A stretch of 64,000 nucleotides of DNA from NCBI GenBank assembly GCA_965279095.1, contig CBDIHH010000005.1, positions 434,001 to 498,000 on the forward strand. The letters are read 5' to 3'. The notes under the pieces are model-generated. The model was not told the origin of the DNA and did not search any database. It saw only the letters and a program-made list of their open reading frames with translations. Position 1 is the first letter of the stretch. The number at the start of each line of letters is the position of its first letter. Source of the DNA: CBDIHH01 sp965279095. GTDB lineage: Bacteria > Pseudomonadota > Alphaproteobacteria > Caulobacterales > Caulobacteraceae. The position numbers were made by a program, and so were the translations under genes. Below are positions 32,719 to 41,200 of the stretch, in pieces.

Positions 32719-33804
32719 CTATTTCACCGGCGCGGCCATGGAGGGAAGCGTCGCGACCGCCTGCTTCTGCGCGGCCATCTCAGCGGCCGGCAGCGGGATC
32801 AGACCACGTTCCTGCAGATAGCCGCCCCGACCCATGGCGGCGTCAGAGACGAATTCGTCCAGGAACTGCTTGAGACCGGGTTTCACCCCGACCTTGGCCT
32901 TCTTGACGTAGACGAACAGGCTGCGCGACAGCGGATAGGAGCCGTCGGAAATGGCCGCCAGCGTGGGGGCGACCCCGCCGATCTTGGCCGCCTTCACCTT
33001 GTCGCCGTTCTGCTCAAGGTAGGAATAGCCGAACACGCCCAGGCTGCCGGGGGTCTTCGTCAGGGTCTGGATGATGGCGTTGTCGTTCTCGCCGGAATCG
33101 ATCCAGCCGCCGTCCTCGCGCAGGGTGCCGGCGTATTTCTTGAAGCTGTCTTCGTCCGAGCCCTTCAGGGCCTTCATGGACGGGACCGCCTCGGCGCCCT
33201 TGTCCAGGGCCAGTTCGACGAAGGCGTCGCGGGTGCCGGAGGTGGGCGGCGGGCCATAGACCTGGATGCGCTGCTTGGGAAGGCCGGGGGCTACCTGGCT
33301 CCAGTCCTTGGCGGGGTTGGCGGCGAAGCCGGTCCCCGCGGGGACCTCCTTGGCCAGGGCCATGTAGATGTCCTTGGGGGTCAGGTTGAAGTCGGCGCCG
33401 TCGCGGGCGGTGGCCATGACGATGCCGTCATAGCCGATCTTGATCTCGACGATGTCGGTGACGCCGTTCTTCTGGCAGTCGGCGAATTCGGACGCCTTCA
33501 TGGGGCGCGAGGCGTTGGCGATGTCGGGGGCGGTGTCGTCGGCGGCGCTGCAGAAGGCCTTGATGCCGCCGCCGGTGCCCAGGGATTCGACCCGCGGGGT
33601 CGCCAGGCCGCTCTTGCGGGCGAAGTTCTCCGCCACCCGGGTGGAGAAGGGGAAGACCGTCGAGGAACCGGCCGCCCACACGCCCTTGCCGCTGGGTCCG
33701 CCCGCCGGTGCGCCCTCCGGCGCCTGGGCGTCTTTGGAGGCCTTTTCGCCGCAACCGGCCAGCAGCACCGTGGCCAGGGCCGTCGTCATCGCTAGTCTGA
33801 ACAT
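32719..33804 (-). CDS. pstS: Phosphate-binding lipoprotein PstS
   Basis: 361 residues. Lipobox LAGC gives Cys18 as the lipidated residue. The phosphate-binding loops are recognisable: AAGSSTVFPFSTRV, GTGGGIKAFC, and TSGTRDAF. It captures inorganic phosphate for the Pst ABC importer. pstCAB are not adjacent, which is also the case, as I recall, in Caulobacter. ATG preceded by GGAGAG; a Pho-box-like site lies about 46 nt upstream. It is divergent from the LigC-type ligase gene. Confidence 0.93.
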   Translation of the reverse strand: MFRLAMTTALATVLLAGCGEKASKDAQAPEGAPAGGPSGKGVWAAGSSTVFPFSTRVAENFARKSGLATPRVESLGTGGGIKAFCSAADDTAPDIANASRPMKASEFADCQKNGVTDIVEIKIGYDGIVMATARDGADFNLTPKDIYMALAKEVPAGTGFAANPAKDWSQVAPGLPKQRIQVYGPPPTSGTRDAFVELALDKGAEAVPSMKALKGSDEDSFKKYAGTLREDGGWIDSGENDNAIIQTLTKTPGSLGVFGYSYLEQNGDKVKAAKIGGVAPTLAAISDGSYPLSRSLFVYVKKAKVGVKPGLKQFLDEFVSDAAMGRGGYLQERGLIPLPAAEMAAQKQAVATLPSMAAPVK

Positions 33805-33849
33805 CGTTCTCTCCAGGTTGGCCCCCGCCTATGGCCGTAAACTAGCGGT

Positions 33850-33867
33850 ATGATCGTCCCGTGACAG
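33850..33867 (-). promoter_or_regulatory. Candidate Pho box upstream of pstS
   Basis: On the pstS coding strand the site reads CTGTCACGGGACGATCAT. The PhoB pattern is CTGTCAT-N4-CTGTCAT; the half-sites match 6 of 7 and 5 of 7 bases with the correct 11-bp repeat. It would make pstS respond to phosphate starvation through PhoR/PhoB. It overlaps an alternative GTG start of the divergent ligase gene, an argument against that start. Confidence 0.5.
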
Positions 33868-33923
33868 TCTTTTTGGCCGGGCGGCGGGTGGGAACCGCTC
33901 AGTCCGGCGCGGGTTGGCTGGCC

Positions 33924-34958
33924 ATGAGCCTGCCCGCCGCGCCACCATCGCCCCCTCAGCGCCAGGTCCTTGCCGTGCCGGCGGACACCCTGGCCATGGA
34001 GGCCAAGCGAGTCGAGGTCCTGCCCGATCAAGACGGCTGGCAGTTCGAGCCCAAATGGGACGGCTTCCGCTGCCTCGCTTTCCGTGACGGGCAGTCGGTG
34101 GAGTTGCGCGCCAAGTCCGGCAAGCCCCTCGGGCGCTATTTCCCGGAGGTCATGGCCATGCTGGCCGCCCTGCCCGCGTCGGCCTTCGTGCTCGACGGGG
34201 AGTTGGTCATCGCCGTGGACGGGGCCCTGTCCTTCGAGGCGCTGCAGCTGCGCCTGCACCCGGCGCAAAGCCGGATCGACAAGCTGGCGGCGGCCACGCC
34301 GGCCACCTTCGTCCTGTTCGACTGCCTGCAGGCGCCGGGGGGCGGCGCCCTGCTGGATGCGCCCCTGACCGAACGGCGGGCGGCCCTGGAGGCCTTCTTC
34401 GAGGCCATCGACCCCCCTGCCCGGCTGCAGCTGAGCCCCTACACAAGAGATCGCGCCAAGGCGTTGGACTGGCTCGATAATCTGCAGTCCCATCTGGACG
34501 GCGTCGTGTGCAAGCGCCTGGACGGCCCCTACGTCCCCGGACAGCGTGAGATGCTCAAGGTCAAGCGGATGCGCACCGCCGACTGCGTGGTCGGTGGCTT
34601 TCGCTATGCGACGGGCGGGCGCCTGGTGGGCTCGTTGCTGCTGGGGCTTTACGACGACGCCGGCCGGCTGAACCACGTCGGCTACACCTCCGCCCTCGCC
34701 GCCGAGGATTTGCCGGACCTGACGGCGCGGCTGGAGGCCCTGATCGAGGGCCCCGGCTTCACCGGCGACGCCCCGGGCGGGCCAAGCCGGTGGAGCACCG
34801 AGCGATCCGGCGACTGGCAGCCCCTGCGCCCCGAGCTGGTGGTCGAGGTCCGCTATGACCACGTCAGCGGCGGCCGCTTTCGCCACGGGACCCGGCTGAT
34901 GCGGTGGCGGCCCGACAAGGCGCCGGGCCAGTGCGGCTGCGATCAGCTAGACGGCTGA
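33924..34958 (+). CDS. ligC: ATP-dependent DNA ligase, LigC type
   Basis: 344 residues from ATG 33924. Adenylation domain with Lys near 43 in FEPKWDGFR, AKSGKPLGRYFPEV, DGELV, and DGVVCKRL with later KVKRMRTADCVV (motif V), followed by an OB domain ending GRFRHGTRLMRWRPDK. This is the stand-alone ligase seen in actinobacteria and alphaproteobacteria as LigC, linked to base-excision or backup end joining. A GTG at 33861 in the same frame would add 21 residues but lies inside the Pho box. With ku and ligD the window holds three end-joining genes. Confidence 0.9.
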   Translation: MSLPAAPPSPPQRQVLAVPADTLAMEAKRVEVLPDQDGWQFEPKWDGFRCLAFRDGQSVELRAKSGKPLGRYFPEVMAMLAALPASAFVLDGELVIAVDGALSFEALQLRLHPAQSRIDKLAAATPATFVLFDCLQAPGGGALLDAPLTERRAALEAFFEAIDPPARLQLSPYTRDRAKALDWLDNLQSHLDGVVCKRLDGPYVPGQREMLKVKRMRTADCVVGGFRYATGGRLVGSLLLGLYDDAGRLNHVGYTSALAAEDLPDLTARLEALIEGPGFTGDAPGGPSRWSTERSGDWQPLRPELVVEVRYDHVSGGRFRHGTRLMRWRPDKAPGQCGCDQLDG

Positions 34959-35004
34959 CCCGCTTTTGGTCGCCGCGGCCCTCGACTCGCCCCAGCCTGG
35001 GGGC

Positions 35005-36333
35005 ATGACAGACCGCCCATCGCGCGCCGACCTCGTCGCCTATTCGGCGCCCTGCCTGGCCATGGCCGCCCTGGGCCTGCCGCTGGTCGTCTACCTGCCC
35101 AAATACTACACTGCCGACCTGGGCCTCAGCCTGACGGCCGTGGGCCTGGCCTTCATGGGCGTGCGCATGGTCGACATCGTCCTGGACCCGATCCTCGGCG
35201 CCCTGATGGACCGCACAGATACCCGCTGGGGCCGGTTCAAGCCCTGGCTTGTGGGGGGCGCCCCGGTGCTGATGATCGCCAGCGCCATGCTGTTCTTCGC
35301 CCAGCCGGGGGTGACGGTGGCCTATCTGTGGGTCGGCCTGTTGCTGGCCTATGGCGGCTGGTCGGTCTGCGTGCTCGCCCAGACCTCGTGGGGCGCGCGG
35401 CTGTCGCCGGACTACGACCAGCGCTCGCGGATCTACGCCTGGTGGCAGACAGCCAATGTCATCGGCCTGATCATGGTGCTGCTGCTGCCGGTGATCATCG
35501 CCCAGCTGACCACCGCGCCGGGCGCGGGCATGCGCGCCATGGGCGTGGTGGTCCTGATCCTCATTCCGCTGACCGTCGGCTTCACCGCCCTGCGCCTGAA
35601 GGAGCCGCGCATCGCCGGCCCCGGCCACATGGCCGGCGTGGCCGATTGGCTGGGCCTGTTCCGATCCAGCGCCGTGCGCCGGCTGCTGTTCGCGGACATC
35701 ATGCTGGGGCTGGTGCCGGGCGTCGCCGCGGCCCTGTTCCTGTTCTATTTCGAGCAGATGAAGGGCTTCAAGGAAGCCTCGGCCAACGCCCTGCTGCTGG
35801 TCTATTTCCTCGCCGCCCTGGTGGGGGCGCCCCTGTGGTCGCGCCTGGCCGAGCCCATCGGCAAGCACCGGGCCCTGGGCTGCGCGGCCCTGTTCTACCT
35901 GGTCGGCCAGCTGGCCCTGTTCCTGATTCCCGCCGGCAACCTGCCCGCCGCCGCGGCCGCGGCCTTCGTCGCCGGCCTGCCCTATTCGGCCTCCTCAGTG
36001 CTGCTGCGGGCGATGATGGCGGATGTCGGCGACGAGGAGCGGTTGCGCTCGGGGGTGGACCGCACCGGCCTGCTCTACGCCCTGCTCACCGGGGCCACGA
36101 AGGTCGGCGCCGCCGTCGCCGTGGGGGTGACCTATGTCGGACTGGACCTCACCGGCTTCCACGCCACCGGGGGCAATACGCCTGAGTCCCTGCGCGGCCT
36201 GGAGGTGCTGTTCCTGCTGCTGCCCGCCGTCCTCAGCGTGGTGGCGGCGGCCATCGTGTTCGGCTACCCCCTGGACGCCGCCCGCCACGCCCAGGTGCGC
36301 GCGGCCCTGGACGCCCTGCCCCCCGAGACCTGA
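35005..36333 (+). CDS. GPH-type MFS transporter (sugar:cation symporter family)
   Basis: 442 residues with about 12 hydrophobic helices. The N-terminal pattern YYTADLGLSLTAVG, then RMVDIVLDPILGALMDRT and WGRFKPWLVGG, is characteristic of the glycoside-pentoside-hexuronide (MelB-like) family. It should import a sugar or glycoside with H+ or Na+, but no catabolic genes are adjacent to suggest which. GGGGG before ATG 35005. mazG follows with a 1-nt gap, so they may be co-transcribed. Confidence 0.88.
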   Translation: MTDRPSRADLVAYSAPCLAMAALGLPLVVYLPKYYTADLGLSLTAVGLAFMGVRMVDIVLDPILGALMDRTDTRWGRFKPWLVGGAPVLMIASAMLFFAQPGVTVAYLWVGLLLAYGGWSVCVLAQTSWGARLSPDYDQRSRIYAWWQTANVIGLIMVLLLPVIIAQLTTAPGAGMRAMGVVVLILIPLTVGFTALRLKEPRIAGPGHMAGVADWLGLFRSSAVRRLLFADIMLGLVPGVAAALFLFYFEQMKGFKEASANALLLVYFLAALVGAPLWSRLAEPIGKHRALGCAALFYLVGQLALFLIPAGNLPAAAAAAFVAGLPYSASSVLLRAMMADVGDEERLRSGVDRTGLLYALLTGATKVGAAVAVGVTYVGLDLTGFHATGGNTPESLRGLEVLFLLLPAVLSVVAAAIVFGYPLDAARHAQVRAALDALPPET

Positions 36334-36334
36334 C

Positions 36335-37147
36335 ATGCCCCTCGCCGTCCCTCCCGCCGACCAGCATCCGCTGTTCCGGCTGATCGCCATCATGGCCGCC
36401 CTGCGCGATCCGGACGGCGGCTGCGCCTGGGACCGGGCGCAGACCTACGCCACCATCGCCCCCTATACGGTGGAGGAGGCCTATGAGGTGGCCGACGCCA
36501 TCGAGCGCGGCGACCTGGATGATCTGAAGGACGAGCTGGGTGACCTGCTGCTGCAGGTGGTGTTCCACGCGCGCATCGCCGAGGAGGCCGGCGCCTTCGA
36601 CTTCGCCCAGGTGGCGGCGGCTATCAACGACAAGATGATCCGCCGCCATCCCCATGTCTTCGCTCAGGATTCCTACGCCGATATCGGCGCGCAGTCGGCC
36701 GGCTGGGAGGCCATCAAGGCGGCCGAGCGCGCCGGCAAGCCGGCCAAGACCGGCCTCCTCGACGACATCCCCGTCGGCCTGCCGGGCATGACCCGGGCGG
36801 TGAAGCTGACCAAGCGCGCGGCGCGGGTGGGTTTCGACTGGCCGAGCACCGCGGAGGTGATGGGCAAGCTGCGCGAGGAGATCGAGGAACTGCAGGACGA
36901 GATCGACGCCGGCGACCTGGCCAAGGCGCGGGAGGAGCTCGGCGACCTGCTGTTCGTCTGCGCCAACCTGGCGCGCAAGTTGGAGGTGGAGCCGGAGGAC
37001 GCCGTGCGCGCCGCCAACGCCAAATTCATGCGCCGATTCAGCTATATAGAGCGGAAACTTGCGGAGCGGGGCCTGACCCCGGACCAGTCGGACCTGGCCG
37101 AGATGGACGCGCTCTGGGACGAGGCGAAGGCGGTCGAACGGTCATAG
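36335..37147 (+). CDS. mazG: Nucleoside triphosphate pyrophosphohydrolase MazG
   Basis: 270 residues with two tandem MazG domains. The first has CAWDRAQTYATIAPYTVEEAYEV then DLKDELGDLLLQVVFHA; the second has KLREEIEELQDEID and AREELGDLLFVCANLAR. The EExxE and ExxD sets bind Mg2+. It hydrolyses (d)NTPs to NMP and PPi, cleaning the nucleotide pool and affecting (p)ppGpp signalling. It converges with hflX across a 128-bp gap holding two palindromic repeats. Confidence 0.93.
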   Translation: MPLAVPPADQHPLFRLIAIMAALRDPDGGCAWDRAQTYATIAPYTVEEAYEVADAIERGDLDDLKDELGDLLLQVVFHARIAEEAGAFDFAQVAAAINDKMIRRHPHVFAQDSYADIGAQSAGWEAIKAAERAGKPAKTGLLDDIPVGLPGMTRAVKLTKRAARVGFDWPSTAEVMGKLREEIEELQDEIDAGDLAKAREELGDLLFVCANLARKLEVEPEDAVRAANAKFMRRFSYIERKLAERGLTPDQSDLAEMDALWDEAKAVERS

Positions 37148-37162
37148 TCTAGGCGGCGTGCG

Positions 37163-37205
37163 TCCTTCGAGACGGCCGCTTGGCGCGGCCTCCTCAGGAT
37201 GACGA
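37163..37205 (+). repeat. REP-like palindromic repeat (CTTCGA...CAGGATGACGA subtype)
   Basis: 43 bp from TCCTTCGAGACG to CTCAGGATGACGA with stem GCCGC/GCGGC in the middle. It forms an inverted doublet with 37226-37270 (20-bp spacer) in the gap between convergent mazG and hflX. Confidence 0.85.
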
Positions 37206-37225
37206 GCGTTCATGATCTACGGCGG

Positions 37226-37270
37226 TCATCATGGTGAGGAGCGCCGGTAAGGCGCGTCTCGAACCACGCA
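37226..37270 (-). repeat. REP-like palindromic repeat (GTTCGAGACG...CACCATGA subtype)
   Basis: 45 bp, plus strand TCATCATGGTGAGGAGCG through GTCTCGAACCACGCA. It has the same ends as the pair around the GIY-YIG gene, with a different centre (CCGGTAAGG). It ends 5 nt before the hflX stop codon. Confidence 0.88.
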
Positions 37271-37275
37271 CGACC

Positions 37276-38592
37276 CTAATCCGCCGCGTGCCTCAGCCGC
37301 GTGCGGGGATATTGGCGCTCGAAGCGGCTCAGGGCGTCGTGGTTCATGCGCAGCGACAGGTGGATCAGGCCCTCTGGGTCCTCGCGGCGCGCCACCACCC
37401 GGCCATGACGATACAGCCAGGCGAGCGCCTCCCCCTCCTCGGGCCGAAGCTGGGCGATCACGGCGGCCTCGTCGTCGACCATGCGGCCCAGGCGCGCCAG
37501 CAGGTCGGCGATCCCCTCGCCGGTGACCGCCGACACGGCGACGGCGTCAGCGGACCGCCGCGAGCGGGTGATGGCGGCCTCGCGCTCGTCCGCGGGCATC
37601 AGGTCGATCTTGTTCCAGACCTCCAGCATGGGCCGGCCCTCGACCACGTCGAGCTGGCCGAGGACATCGCGCACATCCGCCGCCTGGGCGTCGCTGTCAG
37701 GGCTGGCGATGTCGCGCACATGCAGGACCACATCCGCCTCCTGGACCTCCTCCAGAGTGGCGCGGAAGGCCTCGACCAGCTCGTGCGGCAGGTCCGAGAT
37801 GAAGCCGACGGTATCCGACAGGATCGCCGGGCGGCCATCGGGGAGCTTGGCCGTGCGCAGGGTCGGATCGAGGGTGGCGAACAGCATGTCCCGGGCCTCG
37901 ACCTTCGCCTCCGTGAGCCGGTTGAACAGGGTCGACTTGCCGGCGTTGGTGTAGCCCACCAGGGCGATGGTGGGGAACGGCACGCGCTTGCGGGCGTCGC
38001 GCTGCAGGGTGCGGGTGCGGCGCACCTCCACCAGTTCCTTCTTCATGCGGCCGATCTTGTCGGCGATCAGCCGCCGGTCGGTCTCGATCTGGGTCTCGCC
38101 GGGGCCGCCCATGGCGCCCAGCCCGCCCCTCTGCCGCTCCAGGTGGGTCCAGGTGCGCACCAGGCGCGAGCGCTCATAGCCCAGGCGGGCGAGCTCGACC
38201 TGCAGCTTGCCCTCGCGGGTGCGGGCGCGGCGGGCGAAGATCTCCAGGATCATGCCAGTGCGGTCCAGCACCTTGACCTGCCAGGCCTTTTCCAGATTGC
38301 GCTGCTGCACGGGGCTGAGGGCGTCGTCGATGACGACGACATCGGCCTCAAGCTCCGCCGCCAGTTCGCCAAGCTCTGCGACCTTGCCCTTGCCGAACAG
38401 GGTGGCCGGCGTCGCCGCGCGCAGGGGCGTGATCAGCGCCCGCGCGACCACGAGATCCAGGGCCTCGGCGAGGCCCACGGCCTCCTCCAGCCGCAGGTTC
38501 GGCGGTCTCAGGGTGGTGAGGCCCTGGCGCGCCGGATGGATGACGAGGGCGGTCTGGACTTCAGGCCGGCGGTCTACGGATTTGTCGCTCAA
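37276..38592 (-). CDS. hflX: GTPase HflX
   Basis: 438 residues. HflX N-terminal domain with VVVIDDALSPVQQRNLEKAW, a glycine-rich coiled linker ERQRGGLGAMGGPGETQIE, then the GTPase domain: G1 VGYTNAGKSTLFN, G3 DTVGFI, G4 NKID. HflX splits stalled or hibernating 70S ribosomes. Start is TTG at 38590-38592, overlapping the hfq stop (TTGA), so it is coupled to hfq. A conventional ATG start is not available nearby. Confidence 0.94.
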   Translation of the reverse strand: MSDKSVDRRPEVQTALVIHPARQGLTTLRPPNLRLEEAVGLAEALDLVVARALITPLRAATPATLFGKGKVAELGELAAELEADVVVIDDALSPVQQRNLEKAWQVKVLDRTGMILEIFARRARTREGKLQVELARLGYERSRLVRTWTHLERQRGGLGAMGGPGETQIETDRRLIADKIGRMKKELVEVRRTRTLQRDARKRVPFPTIALVGYTNAGKSTLFNRLTEAKVEARDMLFATLDPTLRTAKLPDGRPAILSDTVGFISDLPHELVEAFRATLEEVQEADVVLHVRDIASPDSDAQAADVRDVLGQLDVVEGRPMLEVWNKIDLMPADEREAAITRSRRSADAVAVSAVTGEGIADLLARLGRMVDDEAAVIAQLRPEEGEALAWLYRHGRVVARREDPEGLIHLSLRMNHDALSRFERQYPRTRLRHAAD

Positions 38593-38837
38593 TCGTCTTG
38601 GTCTGGACTGGGCTCGTAAAGCTGCACGGGCTGGGAGGGCATGATGGTGGAGATGGCGTGCTTGTAGACCAGTTGCGACTGGCCGTCGCGGCGCAGCAAG
38701 ACGCAGAAGTTGTCGAACCAGCTGACCACCCCCTGCAGCTTGACGCCATTGACGAGGAAGATGGTCAGGGGCGTGCGCGCCTTGCGCACGCTGTTCAGGA
38801 AAGTATCCTGCAAATTCTGCTTCTTATCGGCCGACAT
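38589..38837 (-). CDS. hfq: RNA chaperone Hfq
   Basis: 82 residues. Sm1 region NLQDTFLNSVRKARTPLTIFLVNG, and Sm2 YKHAIST (KHA motif) for the uridine-binding proximal face; the C-terminal tail is short (PSPDQDD), as usual in alphaproteobacteria. Forms hexamers that pair small RNAs with mRNAs. GAGGGAA before the ATG. The 99-bp gap upstream contains a short GT dinucleotide run and a GGGC/GCCC hairpin but nothing else recognisable. Confidence 0.96.
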   Translation of the reverse strand: MSADKKQNLQDTFLNSVRKARTPLTIFLVNGVKLQGVVSWFDNFCVLLRRDGQSQLVYKHAISTIMPSQPVQLYEPSPDQDD

Positions 38838-38936
38838 TCGTCGCTTCCCTCACGTTCATCGGGGGCTCATCGCCCACCACACACACACAGCCGTGACCTT
38901 AGGCCGGGCCGAACGCCGGCCGCAACCATGGCGCGC

Positions 38937-39800
38937 TCACACCGCCGTGCTACGCGCCTGTCGGATATAGAGGCTCCGCAGCCGCGTCGCCACCGGGCCG
39001 GGGCGTCCCGAGCCCACCGGCGCCCCGTCGATGGCGACAATGGGCACCACGAGGGACGAGGCGGCCGTCAGGAACGCCTCACGGGCCTGCAGGGCATCGG
39101 CCACGGTGAACGGCGCCTCTGACACGGCGATACCCTCGGCCCGGGCGATGCCCATCAGGCTGCCGCGGGTGACGCCGCGCAGGATGTTCGCGTCGGCGCT
39201 GCGGGTCCGCAGGACGCCGTCCCGATCGACGATCCAGGCATTGGTGGAGGAACCCTCCGTGACCAGGCCGTCATCGTCCACCAGCCAGGCCTCATAGGCG
39301 CCCGCCTCCCGCGCCGCCTGCTTGGCCAGGACATTCGGCAGCAGGCCTACGGTCTTGATATCGCAGCGTCCCCAGCGATTGTCCGGCCGGGTGATCACCC
39401 AGACGCCGGCTTCCGCCCTGGCCCCCGCCGCCTCGAAGTCCAGGGCGCGGGCGGTGACCACCACGGTGGCGGGAACGCCCGGACCGGGGAAGGCGTGATC
39501 GCGCCGCGCCGCGCCCCGGGTGATCTGCAGATAGACGATGCCCTCCTCGACGCGATTGCGGCGCACCGTCTCGCGCAGCACCACCGTCAGGGCGGCCCGG
39601 CTCATGGGCGGGGCGATGGACAGTTCGCCCAGGCTGCGGTCCAGGCGTTCGAAATGGCCCCGGGCGTCGGCCAGGCGGCCGCCGAACACCGCCCACACCT
39701 CATAGACCCCGTCGGCGAACTGGAAGCCGCGGTCCTCGACATGGACGCAGGCCTGGGCCAGCGGAACATAGCGGCCGTTCACATAGGCGACGCGGGACAT
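38937..39800 (-). CDS. dat: D-amino-acid transaminase / class IV PLP aminotransferase
   Basis: 287 residues, fold type IV. Lys149 in RCDIKTVGLLPN is the PLP lysine; GVYEVWAVFGG and EGSSTNAWIV are class IV signatures. The pattern fits D-alanine aminotransferase, which makes D-glutamate/D-alanine; branched-chain aminotransferase and 4-amino-4-deoxychorismate lyase are relatives. Its start shares a base with the ntrX stop (TGATG), placing it at the end of the ntr operon. Confidence 0.85.
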   Translation of the reverse strand: MSRVAYVNGRYVPLAQACVHVEDRGFQFADGVYEVWAVFGGRLADARGHFERLDRSLGELSIAPPMSRAALTVVLRETVRRNRVEEGIVYLQITRGAARRDHAFPGPGVPATVVVTARALDFEAAGARAEAGVWVITRPDNRWGRCDIKTVGLLPNVLAKQAAREAGAYEAWLVDDDGLVTEGSSTNAWIVDRDGVLRTRSADANILRGVTRGSLMGIARAEGIAVSEAPFTVADALQAREAFLTAASSLVVPIVAIDGAPVGSGRPGPVATRLRSLYIRQARSTAV

Positions 39801-41200
39801 CAGACCTCGTCGTCCTCCGGCCGGCCGGCCCCGACGCCCAGGGACTTCAGCTTGCGGTGCAGGGCCGACCGCTCCATGCCGATGAAGGCGGCGGTGCGCG
39901 AGATGTTACCGCCAAAGCGCATGATCTGGGCGTGCAGGTATTCGCGCTCGAACACCTCGCGCGCGTCGCGCAGCGGCAGGGCGATAATCCGCTCGGCCCC
40001 CACCGCGCCCGCCGCCCCGGCCGCCGCCACCTCGGAAGGCAGCATCTCGGCGGTGATCACCTCGCCCGGGTCGCCGGTGGCGAGGATCAGCAGGCGCTCG
40101 ATGTTGTTGCGCAGCTGGCGCACATTGCCCGGCCACTCGTGCACCTGCAGGGTGGCGATGGCGTCATCCCCGAGGATGCGCGTCGGCAGGCCCTGGGACT
40201 CGGCGATCCTCGTGATGAAATAGGTCGCCAGCTCGGCGATGTCCTCGCGGCGCTCGGTGAGGCCGGGCACGCGCACGGGCACCACGTTCAGGCGATGGAA
40301 CAGGTCCTCACGAAAACGCCCGGAGGCGATCTCGTCGCGCAGGTCGCGGGAGGTGGACGACATCACCCGCACATCGACCTGGACGTCGCTGTCGCCGCCG
40401 ATACGCCGGAACCGTTGCTCCACTAGAACCCGCAGGATGCGCGCCTGGGTCTCGAGCGGCATGTCGCAGACTTCGGGGATGTAGAGGGTGCCGCCGTGGG
40501 CGCGCTCGAACACCCCGATCTTGCGCGGGCGACCGCCCTCCCCCTCCTCGCCGAACAGCTCCAGGTCGACCCGCTCGGGGGTCATGCCGGCGGCGGCGAT
40601 GACCACGAACTCGCCCTTGGCGCGGGGGCTGCCGCCGTGGATCAGCCGCGCCACCAGCTCCTTGCCCGAGCCCGCCGGGCCGGTGATCAGCACCCGACTG
40701 TTGGCGGGCGCCACCTTGGCGATCAGCTGGCGCAGGTGCACGGCGGCGGCGGAGCGGCCGATGAAGCCGTCGGGGGTCAGGGTCTGCACCCGCAGGCGGC
40801 GGTTCTCGCGGCGCAGGGAGGTGGCCTCCAGCGCCCGCTCCACCACCAGCACCAGCCGGTCGGACTTGAACGGCTTCTCGAGGAAGTCATAGGCGCCGCG
40901 CTTGATTGAGCTGACCGCCGTCTCGATGTTGCCGTGGCCCGAGATCATGATCACCGGCAGGTCCGCATCGAGCTCCTTGACCAGATCGAGCAGTTCCAGC
41001 CCGTCCATCCCGCCGCCCTGCATCCAGATGTCCAGGATCAGCAATGCGGGCTTGCGCGCCTGCAGGGCTGTGAGCGCCTCCTCCGAGTTGGCGGCGACCC
41101 GCACCGCATAGCCCTCGTCGGCAAGGATGCCGGCGACCAGGTCGCGGATGTCCGCTTCGTCATCGACGACAAGGATGTCGGCGGCCATGATTTCTCTCAT
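39800..41200 (-). CDS. ntrX: NtrX response regulator, with AAA+ domain altered
   Basis: 466 residues. Receiver with Asp57 in LLILDIWMQGGG; AAA+ domain with Walker A GPAGSGKE; Fis-type DNA-binding C-terminus (NISRTAAFIGMERSALHRKL). The sigma-54-contact GAFTGA loop is absent: ELFG is followed by EEGEGGRPRKIGVFERA. Walker B reads GGTLYIPEV where other NtrX have an Asp before Glu, so ATP hydrolysis is probably lost. It likely acts as a DNA-binding regulator without sigma-54 activation. ATG 41200 overlaps the ntrY stop (ATGA); MAADIL at 41188 is an alternative start. Confidence 0.92.
   Translation of the reverse strand: MREIMAADILVVDDEADIRDLVAGILADEGYAVRVAANSEEALTALQARKPALLILDIWMQGGGMDGLELLDLVKELDADLPVIMISGHGNIETAVSSIKRGAYDFLEKPFKSDRLVLVVERALEATSLRRENRRLRVQTLTPDGFIGRSAAAVHLRQLIAKVAPANSRVLITGPAGSGKELVARLIHGGSPRAKGEFVVIAAAGMTPERVDLELFGEEGEGGRPRKIGVFERAHGGTLYIPEVCDMPLETQARILRVLVEQRFRRIGGDSDVQVDVRVMSSTSRDLRDEIASGRFREDLFHRLNVVPVRVPGLTERREDIAELATYFITRIAESQGLPTRILGDDAIATLQVHEWPGNVRQLRNNIERLLILATGDPGEVITAEMLPSEVAAAGAAGAVGAERIIALPLRDAREVFEREYLHAQIMRFGGNISRTAAFIGMERSALHRKLKSLGVGAGRPEDDEV

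Noticed and set aside
38870..38895. CA/GT dinucleotide run upstream of hfq
   Set aside because: Only about six units; no sign that it is a phase-variable repeat or regulatory site.
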